A stretch of DNA of 11,739 nucleotides from contig JASEEW010000044.1 in assembly GCA_030019485.1 (NCBI GenBank), forward strand, positions 1 through 11,739, in the 5' to 3' direction. Positions 1-6,888 of this stretch are shown piece by piece; the first letter of the stretch is position 1; each line of letters begins with the position of its first letter. The DNA is from Thermoplasmatales archaeon. GTDB taxonomy: Archaea > Thermoplasmatota > JASEFT01 > JAUWIS01. The position numbers were made by a program, and so were the translations under genes. The notes below the pieces were generated by a model. It was given only the letters and a program-made list of their open reading frames with translations. It searched no databases and was not told the origin of the DNA.

Positions 1-97
1 TAAATAATAAAATCTGGTTTTTACTCAATTCTTTAACATACTCAATGAGTTTCTCGATGTTCTGTATTCTCCAATCCGAAAATGCTAATATTTTCAT
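1..97 (-). CDS. Metallophosphoesterase-like protein, N-terminus only (runs off left edge)
   Basis: The minus strand from position 97 to the window edge is open for 32 codons and begins MKILAFSDWRIQNIEKLIEY, continuing to a hydrophobic ILLF strand at the edge. This resembles the first beta strand and motif I of the calcineurin-like metallophosphoesterase superfamily, where a strand is followed by (F/I)SD. The usual third residue of that motif is His (D-x-H); here it is Arg (D8-W9-R10), so metal binding may differ or this may be a distinct subfamily. An in-frame ATG exists three codons upstream at 106. I prefer 97 because a TATA-like element at 120-126 is centred 26 nt from it, matching the leaderless spacing of the other genes here. 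It is divergent from mtnA. The family call rests on about ten residues and is tentative; that it is a coding start is more secure. Confidence 0.5.
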   Translation of the reverse strand, partial: MKILAFSDWRIQNIEKLIEYVKELSKNQILLF

Positions 98-119
98 ATG
101 CGCCATTATAGATTTGAAC

Positions 120-126
120 ATTAAAA
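120..126 (-). promoter_or_regulatory. TATA box for the leftward phosphoesterase-like gene
   Basis: The minus strand reads TTTTAAT here, centred about 26 nt before the ATG at 97. That spacing fits an archaeal TATA box with transcription starting at or next to the start codon (leaderless mRNA). It lies in the 95-nt region shared with the divergent mtnA promoter. Confidence 0.4.
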
Positions 127-163
127 ACCTTACGCCACGAGAAAGATACAGACATGGCAAAGG

Positions 164-169
164 TTTAAA
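164..169 (+). promoter_or_regulatory. TATA box for mtnA
   Basis: TTTAAA, preceded by a purine-rich AAAGG that could act as the BRE, is centred about 26 nt before the mtnA ATG at 193. There is no convincing Shine-Dalgarno sequence before that ATG, so a leaderless transcript is likely. Confidence 0.45.
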
Positions 170-192
170 CACTCAAAACAAATCCCTATATT

Positions 193-1191
193 ATGAAAGT
201 GAAAATAAAAAACAAAACAGAAAACATCAGGGCAGTCTGGATGGAGAAAAACATTGTAAAAATGATTGACCAGAGAAAACTCCCATTTGAATTAAAATTT
301 TTTAATGCAAAAAACTATAATGATGTTGCTTTTGCGGTTAAGAACATGGTTGTCAGGGGGGCGCCTTCCATTGGCGCATGCGCTGTTTATGGTATAGCCC
401 AGGCAGAGGCGCAGAAAAAAAACATTAAAAATGCTGCAAAAATCCTGAAAAAAACAAGGCCAACAGCCCATGATTTATTTTACGCAATCGATTACATGCT
501 TAAAGAAATAAAAAATGGTAATGATGCAAAAAATTCTGCTGAGAAATATGTTGAAAAACTTGTGAATGAATGCAGAGCCATTGGTGTTCATGGCGGAAAA
601 CTCATAAAAAACAATTACAGGATTCTTACGCACTGCAACGCTGGCGCACTTGCAACAGTTGATTACGGCACAGCGCTTGCGCCAATAAGGTTTGCCCATT
701 ACAATAAAAAGAAAATTTTTGTATGGGTTGATGAGACGCGCCCAAGGTTGCAGGGAATGCTTACATCATGGGAGCTGCTGAATGAAAACATAAAGCACAG
801 GGTTATTTCTGATAATGCTGCTGGGTATTTCATGAGAAAAAAAGAAATTGACATGGTTATTGTTGGTGCTGACAGAATTGCAAGAAATGGTGATTTCGCA
901 AACAAAATAGGAACATATGAGAAAGCAGTTCTTGCAAAGGAAAACAGTATTCCTTTTTATGTTGCCGCACCAATTTCAACATTTGACTTTGGATTAAGGA
1001 ATGGTGAAAGTATCAAGATTGAGGAAAGGAATGAAGATGAGGTGTTATTCATAAAAGGAAAAAGGGTTGCGCCTGAAAAAGCAAAAGCATTCAATCCTGC
1101 TTTTGATGTCACACCGTCTAAGTATGTTACTGGGTACATTACTGAGAAAGGGGTTTTGAGAAGTGAGGAGATAAAAAGGCTGAAAAAATGA
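193..1191 (+). CDS. mtnA: S-methyl-5-thioribose-1-phosphate isomerase (MtnA)
   Basis: Converts the aldose S-methylthioribose 1-phosphate to the ketose S-methylthioribulose 1-phosphate in recycling of 5'-methylthioadenosine. The 332-residue length is normal for MtnA, and the aIF2B-fold signatures are present in order: VVRGAPSIG (53-61), THCNAG with the expected catalytic Cys148, ETRPRLQG (181-188), VGADRI with catalytic Asp227, NGDFANKIGTY (232-242) and VAAPISTFD (257-265). The ETRPxxQG and NGDxANKIGT motifs favour MtnA over the related ribose-1,5-bisphosphate isomerase or eIF2B subunits. The ATG at 193 gives a family-like N-terminus reaching the MIDQRKLP segment and has a TATA box 26 nt upstream. 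Its stop overlaps the start of the transporter gene (ATGA at 1188-1191), so the two are probably co-transcribed. No other methionine-salvage gene lies beside it; an archaeal methylthioadenosine shunt feeding another pathway is possible. Confidence 0.93.
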   Translation: MKVKIKNKTENIRAVWMEKNIVKMIDQRKLPFELKFFNAKNYNDVAFAVKNMVVRGAPSIGACAVYGIAQAEAQKKNIKNAAKILKKTRPTAHDLFYAIDYMLKEIKNGNDAKNSAEKYVEKLVNECRAIGVHGGKLIKNNYRILTHCNAGALATVDYGTALAPIRFAHYNKKKIFVWVDETRPRLQGMLTSWELLNENIKHRVISDNAAGYFMRKKEIDMVIVGADRIARNGDFANKIGTYEKAVLAKENSIPFYVAAPISTFDFGLRNGESIKIEERNEDEVLFIKGKRVAPEKAKAFNPAFDVTPSKYVTGYITEKGVLRSEEIKRLKK

Positions 1192-3083
1192 AAAGATACT
1201 ACAGGCAGGCTCCGTCATCAAAAGGATTAGAAAAAATTGAAAGAGGAATAATAGAAAGATATTCACCTGAGTTTTATGCAAACCTAAATACTGGTGTACT
1301 TGAGCAGTATCTTGAAGAAAAGAATGAAAAGGAGTTTGATAAACGCGAGCTTAATTGGTTTAATGTTTCTCTTCCTTTAATCATAGGCGTAGTTTTTGTG
1401 TTAATAACCTCCTATGTCGGGCTGAAGATAGGTATGGCTGTTGGCAGTACTTGGTACATGATCTATATCATAGGTATAGCTCTTAAATGGTCTGATAAAC
1501 AGATAAAAATTGCAGGGAGTGTAGCTGGTAGTGTAACCGCAGTATCTGCAGGCTGGATTTTTGTTTACACCGCGCTTTATATCCTGCATGAGCAGGGTAC
1601 TGTTCACTTTAGTTGGATTCAAACAATGCCTGTAGCAATTATAGGCTCAGCATTGCTATCTGTTTTAGCTCTACGAGTTGCTGTATCCTTACGAAGGATA
1701 TGGGTGATAGAAGATCCTTTGCCCATGCCCGGCTTTGAGGCGCCGCTTACACTTTTGGATATTGCCAAGAAAGCATATACAGGTATGGCTAAAAGAGTAA
1801 AAAGAACAGTTCAACTAGTTGTTTCTTTACTGATGGTATCTGCAGGGTTTGTTTTTCTTAGAGATTTCCCTTTATTAAACCGCAAATCAGTTTTCCAGAA
1901 AATTTTTGGTGGTAGGTTTTATGATAGAGGGAGTATAATGATGCCAAAAGCCACAAGCAAATATTTTTGGGCAAATTTTTATCTCTCACCAATGCTCGTT
2001 GCCATGGGCTGGTTTTTGATGGTGAAAGGTGCATTCATCGTATGCCTTGGCTCCATTGTTACATGGCTTTTAATCAATCCGCTTTCAGTTTATTTTGGTG
2101 CTACCGCCTATGATCCAGAAATTGGTAAAACGGTGATTATAAGCAATCCATTTCTTGCATATTCTAATATAGCAAGAATGATTGCGATGGGTGCAATTGT
2201 TGGCAGCGGTTTTGCTGCACTTGCAAAAACAATACCAGTGCTAAAGGGCATTGCAACATTTCCATCTGCTCAATCTCCCAGTGTTTTAAAAAACATCAAA
2301 CTATTCACAGGCATAATTTTCTCTGTGCTTGCACTTATGTTCTTTTTAACAAGTAGGTCTCTGCTTGGTTCTATTTCGTTATCCCTCCTCCTAGTTTTGT
2401 TCTGCTTTTTCCTAGCTGTTGTGCTAATAAAGATTATGGGGGAGGTAGGGCAGTGCCCAATCTCAGCAATGGGACTCATAGTTCTTATCATGCTAATCCT
2501 GCTGCTTAGGACTTTAGGTTTAGATCCAAATACTACTGCGATATTAGGGATACTTGCTGTAACTGCATTCTGCGCATCTATAGCTGTTTCAGCTAACCTG
2601 TTCTATGATTTTAAAGTTGGCTTGTATGCTGGTAACCAGCCAAGAAACCTTATTAAAGCTCAACTTATTGGCATTCTGCCAGGTGCTATTCTTTCAGGTG
2701 TTTTTGTATCCATGCTTGCATTAAACCTTAAAGAGCTTGACCTGCTGGCTCCGCAGGCTAATGCATTCGCAGCTATTACTGCTGCTCTGTTAGGCTTTCA
2801 TGTAAACTACTGGTTATTGCTTGGAGGTATAGCTATAGGTATTGTAGCAGAAGTTATTACTGGAAGAGGGACTGCCTTTGCATTAGGAATGTATTTTCCA
2901 CTAGGCATTACTTTACCCCTGCTTCTTGGTGGTGGGTTAAGATTCTTATGGGAAAAGAAACTACCGAAGCTCAAGCCTGAAGAAAAATCACTAAAACTTG
3001 TAAACACTTACGCAACATGCACAGGGCTGATTGCTGGTGAATCAATTATGGGGGCAATAGTCTGCATTGCTATTTTAATCTAA
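1188..3083 (+). CDS. OPT-family (oligopeptide/metal-chelate) transporter
   Basis: A polytopic inner-membrane protein of 631 residues. A hydrophilic, probably cytoplasmic N-terminus of about 60 residues is followed by more than a dozen hydrophobic segments. OPT-family features include YVGLKIGMAVGSTW in the first membrane segments (about 81-94), a YDFKVGLYAGNQPRN segment (about 473-487) preceding AQLIGILPGAI, and a C-terminal YFPLGITLPLLLGGGLRFL segment before a short charged loop and a last membrane helix. Family members import oligopeptides or metal-siderophore complexes by proton-coupled symport; the substrate here cannot be read from sequence. The ATG overlaps the mtnA stop by 4 nt, suggesting translational coupling. 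Its last 14 nt overlap the 3' end of the leftward radical SAM gene. Confidence 0.88.
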   Translation: MKRYYRQAPSSKGLEKIERGIIERYSPEFYANLNTGVLEQYLEEKNEKEFDKRELNWFNVSLPLIIGVVFVLITSYVGLKIGMAVGSTWYMIYIIGIALKWSDKQIKIAGSVAGSVTAVSAGWIFVYTALYILHEQGTVHFSWIQTMPVAIIGSALLSVLALRVAVSLRRIWVIEDPLPMPGFEAPLTLLDIAKKAYTGMAKRVKRTVQLVVSLLMVSAGFVFLRDFPLLNRKSVFQKIFGGRFYDRGSIMMPKATSKYFWANFYLSPMLVAMGWFLMVKGAFIVCLGSIVTWLLINPLSVYFGATAYDPEIGKTVIISNPFLAYSNIARMIAMGAIVGSGFAALAKTIPVLKGIATFPSAQSPSVLKNIKLFTGIIFSVLALMFFLTSRSLLGSISLSLLLVLFCFFLAVVLIKIMGEVGQCPISAMGLIVLIMLILLLRTLGLDPNTTAILGILAVTAFCASIAVSANLFYDFKVGLYAGNQPRNLIKAQLIGILPGAILSGVFVSMLALNLKELDLLAPQANAFAAITAALLGFHVNYWLLLGGIAIGIVAEVITGRGTAFALGMYFPLGITLPLLLGGGLRFLWEKKLPKLKPEEKSLKLVNTYATCTGLIAGESIMGAIVCIAILI

Positions 3084-4140
3084 TGCGCTCAACCTCCAAC
3101 CTATCTGCTGTTGGGTACTCCTCAACAATAAAACAATTGTACGATAGTTGTTTTGCTATTTTTTCAAGAACCCATGGGGCGATTTCTATCCTTTTTTTCT
3201 CATTATCAATGTTGATTAGATTTTCTGGAATATTATAATTTCTTATCAGCTCCTTCATTATTGTTTTCATTTTTCTGCACTGGATAACACCTTTCAGCAG
3301 TGTTCCATCCTTTGTAACAATATCATATTTTTTCGCAACATTTTTTGCCCTTCTCATTATCCTGTTCCTCAATTGAACAGCATCCTTGAATGATGATGAG
3401 CAGTAATGCAATGACATGTCAACATCAAGATTCTTCATCACAGATATTGCATTTTCCTCACTTCCTTTAACAGCAGATGAAATATCATTCTTTACTGTGA
3501 AACCCATTCTGTTTAAAGCATCACAGTTTGTTTCCGAATACTCAAGTTCATTGAGATTCATAAAATCAACACCAAGGCTATCAAGATGTTTTGCCAGACT
3601 CATCATTTTGTTTTCACATCCTGGTATTGCTGGTATTTCAACGCCTACATCCATTTTTGTTTTCAATGATTCTTTTATTAATTTTTCACACAATGTGTTC
3701 TTCATTTTATCCCATGAATAAACTGGTGGATGGAACCTGATTTCATCCAAGTTAGCATCATCTAATTTGTTTATCCATTTTTTCTCAAAATTCCCAGCAG
3801 TGTACAAATGAATATGATGAGATTCACCAAAATTTTCCTTTAACAGTTTGATGTAGCGCAGTGTTTTTTCCGGAACAAACATCGGGTCACCACCTGTTAT
3901 TCCAGAGCCAAGTGCATCAATAAGCCCTGCCTCATCAGTTACCTCAGAATAATTTTTTACATTTTTCTCATCAGCAAAAACAATGTCCTTTCCCCTTTTC
4001 CTGATTGATAATGGGCAGTAGAAACATCTCCTTGAACATAATCCTGTAACCAGTAAAACAAGTTTTGCACCCTTCTCACAGTATCTGCATCCTTTTGGTA
4101 GTCTGCCTATGAGTTTGGAACCTTTTTGAAGGGAGATCAT
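3070..4140 (-). CDS. Radical SAM protein, COG2108 type (pyruvate formate-lyase-activase related)
   Basis: Counting from the ATG at 4140 (356 residues), there is a CxxC pair (Cys18, Cys21), then the radical SAM cluster motif CSRRCFYC (Cys35, Cys39, Cys42; CX3CX2C) that should bind a 4Fe-4S cluster and S-adenosylmethionine. TGGDP (82-86) is the usual glycine-rich SAM-binding strand. The early CRYC pair ahead of the cluster recalls COG2108 proteins, common in archaea and annotated as related to pyruvate formate-lyase activating enzyme; no substrate is known to me. An upstream in-frame TTG at 4149 is unlikely: the TATA-like element at 4162-4167 would place the transcript start beyond it, but sits about 25 nt from the ATG. 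The 3' end overlaps the OPT gene by 14 nt. It is divergent from the mtr operon. Confidence 0.85.
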   Translation of the reverse strand: MISLQKGSKLIGRLPKGCRYCEKGAKLVLLVTGLCSRRCFYCPLSIRKRGKDIVFADEKNVKNYSEVTDEAGLIDALGSGITGGDPMFVPEKTLRYIKLLKENFGESHHIHLYTAGNFEKKWINKLDDANLDEIRFHPPVYSWDKMKNTLCEKLIKESLKTKMDVGVEIPAIPGCENKMMSLAKHLDSLGVDFMNLNELEYSETNCDALNRMGFTVKNDISSAVKGSEENAISVMKNLDVDMSLHYCSSSFKDAVQLRNRIMRRAKNVAKKYDIVTKDGTLLKGVIQCRKMKTIMKELIRNYNIPENLINIDNEKKRIEIAPWVLEKIAKQLSYNCFIVEEYPTADRLEVERIRLK

Positions 4141-4161
4141 AGTGAACAATACATTTAGATG

Positions 4162-4167
4162 ATTAAA
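4162..4167 (-). promoter_or_regulatory. TATA box for the radical SAM gene
   Basis: The minus strand reads TTTAAT here, centred about 25 nt before the ATG at 4140 and only about 15 nt before the alternative TTG at 4149. The spacing supports a leaderless transcript starting at the ATG. Confidence 0.4.
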
Positions 4168-4207
4168 TAGTTTGATATGAGAATAAAATAGGATTGTTTC
4201 GCCAAAG

Positions 4208-4219
4208 TTTTAAATTATA
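4208..4219 (+). promoter_or_regulatory. Promoter of the mtrA-mtrH-metE operon
   Basis: TTTTAAATTATA is the best TATA-like match in this intergenic region, predicting a start near 4235-4240. Unlike the leaderless genes, this leaves a leader of roughly 15 nt that carries GAGG (4244-4247), six nt before the ATG at 4254. AACAC (4222-4226) and GTGTT (4236-4240) form a short inverted repeat over the predicted transcript start and could be an operator, but five base pairs alone are weak evidence. Confidence 0.45.
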
Positions 4220-4253
4220 ACAACACTATGGGGTTGTGTTAAAGAGGAAAAAA

Positions 4254-4511
4254 ATGGATTCGTTTCGATACAGCCTGATGAATACTAAATTTCCAGTAAC
4301 CTATGAGCCTGATTCTCTAAAGGGAGTAGTAGAAAACCTGCCAGAGAAGGCCTCCGCGATTTGTGTTTACAATAACCCCAGGGGAAAAACAAAAATTAGC
4401 ACGTATCAGGAATTAAGAGATTTCGCGAGGGAAAACAATTATTCTCCTGGCGCCCACGTGATGGCTATTCATTATCCTGATTTGGCACAGGAAATATTTA
4501 GGGGGCTGTAA
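4254..4511 (+). CDS. Unrecognised 85-residue protein heading the mtr/methionine operon
   Basis: I do not recognise this protein. It is small and soluble-looking, with no signal peptide, membrane segment or metal-binding motif. Visible blocks are MDSFRYSLMNTKFPV at the N-terminus, a hydrophobic strand ASAICVYN (about 33-40), then STYQELRDFARENNYSPG and HYPDLAQEIF near the C-terminus; it reads as a small alpha/beta domain. The ATG at 4254 is chosen over an in-frame GTG at 4236 because GAGG lies six nt upstream and the GTG is at the predicted transcript start. The stop TAA shares one base with the mtrA ATG (TAATG), so the gene is tightly coupled to mtrA. That position suggests a partner or accessory of the corrinoid methyl-transfer proteins, but this is inference from context only. 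Confidence 0.7.
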   Translation: MDSFRYSLMNTKFPVTYEPDSLKGVVENLPEKASAICVYNNPRGKTKISTYQELRDFARENNYSPGAHVMAIHYPDLAQEIFRGL

Positions 4512-5083
4512 TGAAAAATAGTTTCTATCCTTGGGGCGGCGAATTTACTGTCTGCTCTTCTAACAGTTGCATAGCAGTGGTGTTACTGCAAACAAACTAC
4601 ACCCCGCCCAGGGATGTAGCAGTATTTGGCCCGGTAAAAACAGAGAACATTGGTATAGAAAAAATAGTTGCCAATGTCATCTCCAACCCAAACATAAGGT
4701 ATCTTTTGATTTGCGGGGATGATATCAGAGGCCATCTGCCTGGTTCAACGCTTGCTGCATTGCATAAATATGGAACAGATAAGGAAAACAGGGTTGTTAA
4801 TGCACCTGGTGCCATCCCGTATATTGAAAACCTTGAAGCTGAAGCAGTGGAGAGGTTCAGGAAACAGGTAGAAATCCTGGATTTAATAGGTGTGAGAAAG
4901 AATGAAAAGATAGATGCGGTTGTTAGGGATTGTATAAAGAAGTCCCCTCCATCATTTGGGAGTCCTTACATTGCCATAAAAATAGTGGCGAAACACAGGT
5001 GGGCTGTGACAGATGATAAAAGGGCTCTGCATTCAAAAATTGTCATAGATTATATGGGAAAGATAAAAGGAAGGGGGTGCTGA
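4511..5083 (+). CDS. mtrA: MtrA-like corrinoid protein, soluble (H4MPT S-methyltransferase subunit A homologue)
   Basis: In methanogens MtrA carries the cobamide that takes the methyl group from methyl-tetrahydromethanopterin before transfer to coenzyme M. This 190-residue homologue keeps the core: YPWGGEF at the N-terminus, FGPVKTENIGIEKIV (39-53), NVISNPNIRYLLICG (55-69), then GHLPG with His75 at the place of the His that ligates cobalt in methanogen MtrA, and PGAIPYIENLEAEA. The C-terminal hydrophobic membrane anchor of methanogen MtrA is absent; the chain ends in a charged tail, so this should be cytoplasmic. GGGGG (4501-4505) precedes the ATG. It is followed in the same frame, one codon after its TGA stop, by the mtrH start. 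No other membrane Mtr subunits are nearby, so the acceptor is probably not coenzyme M; the downstream methionine synthase suggests homocysteine. Confidence 0.9.
   Translation: MKNSFYPWGGEFTVCSSNSCIAVVLLQTNYTPPRDVAVFGPVKTENIGIEKIVANVISNPNIRYLLICGDDIRGHLPGSTLAALHKYGTDKENRVVNAPGAIPYIENLEAEAVERFRKQVEILDLIGVRKNEKIDAVVRDCIKKSPPSFGSPYIAIKIVAKHRWAVTDDKRALHSKIVIDYMGKIKGRGC
5073..5079 (+). promoter_or_regulatory. Shine-Dalgarno sequence that fixes a CTG start for mtrH
   Basis: GGGGGTG at the end of mtrA is a strong match to the archaeal anti-Shine-Dalgarno complement (GGAGGTG) and ends seven nt before the CTG at 5087. This ideal spacing, with no ATG, GTG or TTG in frame until 5183, is the main evidence for non-canonical initiation. 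Confidence 0.6.
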
Positions 5084-5086
5084 AAC

Positions 5087-5989
5087 CTGTTTTCATTTAC
5101 GAAAAAACAAAAAATATTTGATATCTCAGGAATCCATATAGGCGGACAGCCCGGGGAATATCCCACTGTTCTTTTTGGAGGAATGTTTTTTAAGGGTGAG
5201 CCAAAGCTGGATGAAGGAAAAAAACATCTGGAAAAAATGCTAATGCTCAGCAGGTTAACCGGAAATCCTGCAATCCCTGATTTCTTTATTCGAAAGGAAT
5301 CATATATAGAAAAAATTGTTGATTTTATTGAAAGCACCTTGCCTAAAAAACATCCCTTTTCAATAGATATCACTGCTCCATCAATTAAAATAAAGACATT
5401 GGAGTATCTTCATAGGAGGAAGCTTCTCTCACGGACAATTTACAATTCCATCCACATAGGGGTTACAGAAGAGGAAAGAAAGGCGCTAAAAAAGTATACG
5501 CCGGCTGCAGGGATAGTTGTGGCATTCAATCCAAAGGATAAGTCACCTGATGGTAAAATAGAGGTTCTAGAAAACAGCGCGCATCTGTTAGATAAAGGAT
5601 TGCTTGCCATAGCCGATGAGGTGGGTATCAAAAAGGTTCTTGTTGATACTGCTGCGCTTGCACCCGGAGAAAACAGCGGTGCGTCTGTTGCAGCTATTCC
5701 GGTGATAAAAGAGGAATACGGCCTGCCAGCAGGTTGCGCAATACACAACGTTGTTGAAAAATCAGCCTGGCTTAAAAAATTTGACTCTGCTGCCAAAGTG
5801 GTGGATGCATCCTCAAATATTAACATCCCCCTGTTTGGCGGAGACTATGCTATATTCGGCCCTGTGGAAAACGCTGAATACGTGTTCCCCATAATAGCCT
5901 GGGAGGACATACTTATTTCAGAGTACACTGAAAATTATTTTGGGACCAGACCCAGGGGAAATCATCCCAGGAGGAAGTTTTTTAAATGA
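5087..5989 (+). CDS. mtrH: MtrH-like methyl-H4MPT:corrinoid methyltransferase, probable CTG start
   Basis: MtrH is the soluble, TIM-barrel-type methyltransferase that moves a methyl group from methyl-H4MPT to the cobamide of MtrA. Counting from CTG (300 residues; the family is about 310), conserved segments are FDISGIHIGGQPGEYPT (11-27), TGNPAIPD (58-65), RTIYNSI (116-122), AFNPKDKSPDGK (146-157), CAIHNV (217-222) and GGDYAIFGPVENA (251-263). The first ATG in frame, at 5183, is residue 33 and would delete the conserved GGQPGEYPT block, so it cannot be the real start. CTG at 5087 aligns with the Met that begins methanogen MtrH (MF-F--KQ-VFDI) and has GGGGGTG seven nt upstream. The frame is the same as mtrA with only TGA-AAC between, so read-through would give a fusion. 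The stop overlaps metE (ATGA). Partners are likely MtrA and then the methionine synthase. Confidence 0.88.
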   Translation: MFSFTKKQKIFDISGIHIGGQPGEYPTVLFGGMFFKGEPKLDEGKKHLEKMLMLSRLTGNPAIPDFFIRKESYIEKIVDFIESTLPKKHPFSIDITAPSIKIKTLEYLHRRKLLSRTIYNSIHIGVTEEERKALKKYTPAAGIVVAFNPKDKSPDGKIEVLENSAHLLDKGLLAIADEVGIKKVLVDTAALAPGENSGASVAAIPVIKEEYGLPAGCAIHNVVEKSAWLKKFDSAAKVVDASSNINIPLFGGDYAIFGPVENAEYVFPIIAWEDILISEYTENYFGTRPRGNHPRRKFFK

Positions 5990-6888
5990 AAAAACAAGTG
6001 ATCAAAACCACCGTGATTGGCTCCTACCCGGTCCAGCCGGACAACATGGCTTTCATGAAAAACTATTTTGATCAAACACTGGATACTTCCTGGGAAAAAA
6101 ACATTGAAAGAGCAGTCAATGACATGCTGGGAGCAGGAATAGATATTATCACCGATGGGCAGACAAGGGACCCCATGATACAGCTCTTTACCAGGAAGCT
6201 TGATGGATGCAGGGTCAGGGGCAGGGCAGAGGTAATAAATAAAATTGGGTACGGGGAGCCTGTAACAGTTGAGGACCAGAAATATGTTAGGTCCCTGCTC
6301 ACAAAGGACAGGAAATTAAAAGGTGTTATCACAGGACCTTATACCCTAGCCAAGTCATGCATTGATTTATATTACAGCGATGAGAAACAGGAAGCCTTTG
6401 ATTTTGCGTCTGCCCTTAAACAGGAGGCTGAACTGCTGCAAAAACATGTTGATATGCTCAGCATGGATGAACCATTTTTCTCTGATTCTGTTCCAGAGTA
6501 TGGAAAAAACCTGATAAAGACGGTTGCACAAAACATTTCTCTTCCAGTTGCGCTCCATGTCTGCGGCGACACATCAAAAGCAATCCCTGATTTGATAGAA
6601 ATGCCAGTGGATATTCTCTGCCTGGAGTTTAAAGGCATCCCAAAACTCTTTGACGAACTCAAGGATTATTCTTTTCCTCAGAGAATCTGTTTAGGCTCAG
6701 TTCGCTCTGATGACAGCAGGATTGAAAGCACGGAAGAAATAGTTGCTCACATCCAAAAAGCAATAAGCATCTTTGGTGATAAAATAGTGCAAATCTCACC
6801 AGACTGCGGTCAGAGGATGCTGTCAAGAAAGGTCGCATATCAAAAATTAAGGAATCTTGTAAAGGCAGGTGAAATAATCAATGCCTGA
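5986..6888 (+). CDS. metE: Core MetE-type methionine synthase (folate-independent, corrinoid-dependent)
   Basis: Makes methionine by methylating homocysteine. At 300 residues it is only the catalytic barrel and lacks the N-terminal half of bacterial MetE that binds folate. Like other core (Mes-type) synthases it should take the methyl group from a corrinoid protein. All zinc ligands are visible: His191 and Cys193 in HVCGD, Glu214 in CLEFKG, and Cys274 in SPDCG. TTVIGSYP (8-15), DGQTRDPM (57-64) and MDEPFF (160-165) match homocysteine-site segments of archaeal MetE. It overlaps mtrH by 4 nt and the next gene by 8 nt. With mtrA and mtrH directly upstream, methyl-MtrA is the obvious donor. Characterised core synthases belong to MesA in methanogens, MesB and MesC in Wood-Ljungdahl organisms and MesD in aerobes; I cannot tell by eye which family this joins. 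Confidence 0.9.
   Translation: MKKQVIKTTVIGSYPVQPDNMAFMKNYFDQTLDTSWEKNIERAVNDMLGAGIDIITDGQTRDPMIQLFTRKLDGCRVRGRAEVINKIGYGEPVTVEDQKYVRSLLTKDRKLKGVITGPYTLAKSCIDLYYSDEKQEAFDFASALKQEAELLQKHVDMLSMDEPFFSDSVPEYGKNLIKTVAQNISLPVALHVCGDTSKAIPDLIEMPVDILCLEFKGIPKLFDELKDYSFPQRICLGSVRSDDSRIESTEEIVAHIQKAISIFGDKIVQISPDCGQRMLSRKVAYQKLRNLVKAGEIINA

Noticed and set aside
45..269. Plus-strand open frame of 74 codons at the left edge
   Set aside because: It crosses the divergent promoter region and the start of mtnA and covers the phosphoesterase-like start on the other strand; no protein-like features.
4236..4253. GTG start six codons upstream for the small protein heading the operon
   Set aside because: It lies at the predicted transcript start and would place the GAGG inside the coding region; the ATG at 4254 has correct Shine-Dalgarno spacing.
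5081..5083. TGA between mtrA and mtrH as a selenocysteine codon joining one long fusion protein
   Set aside because: The MtrA core is complete before the TGA, MtrH families begin just after it, and a strong Shine-Dalgarno with correct spacing precedes the CTG. No selenocysteine insertion hairpin was recognised. Separate genes are simpler.
5440..5826. Minus-strand open frame of 128 codons opposite mtrH
   Set aside because: It lies wholly antisense to well-conserved MtrH sequence, has no promoter or ribosome site and encodes low-complexity Ser/Ala-rich sequence.
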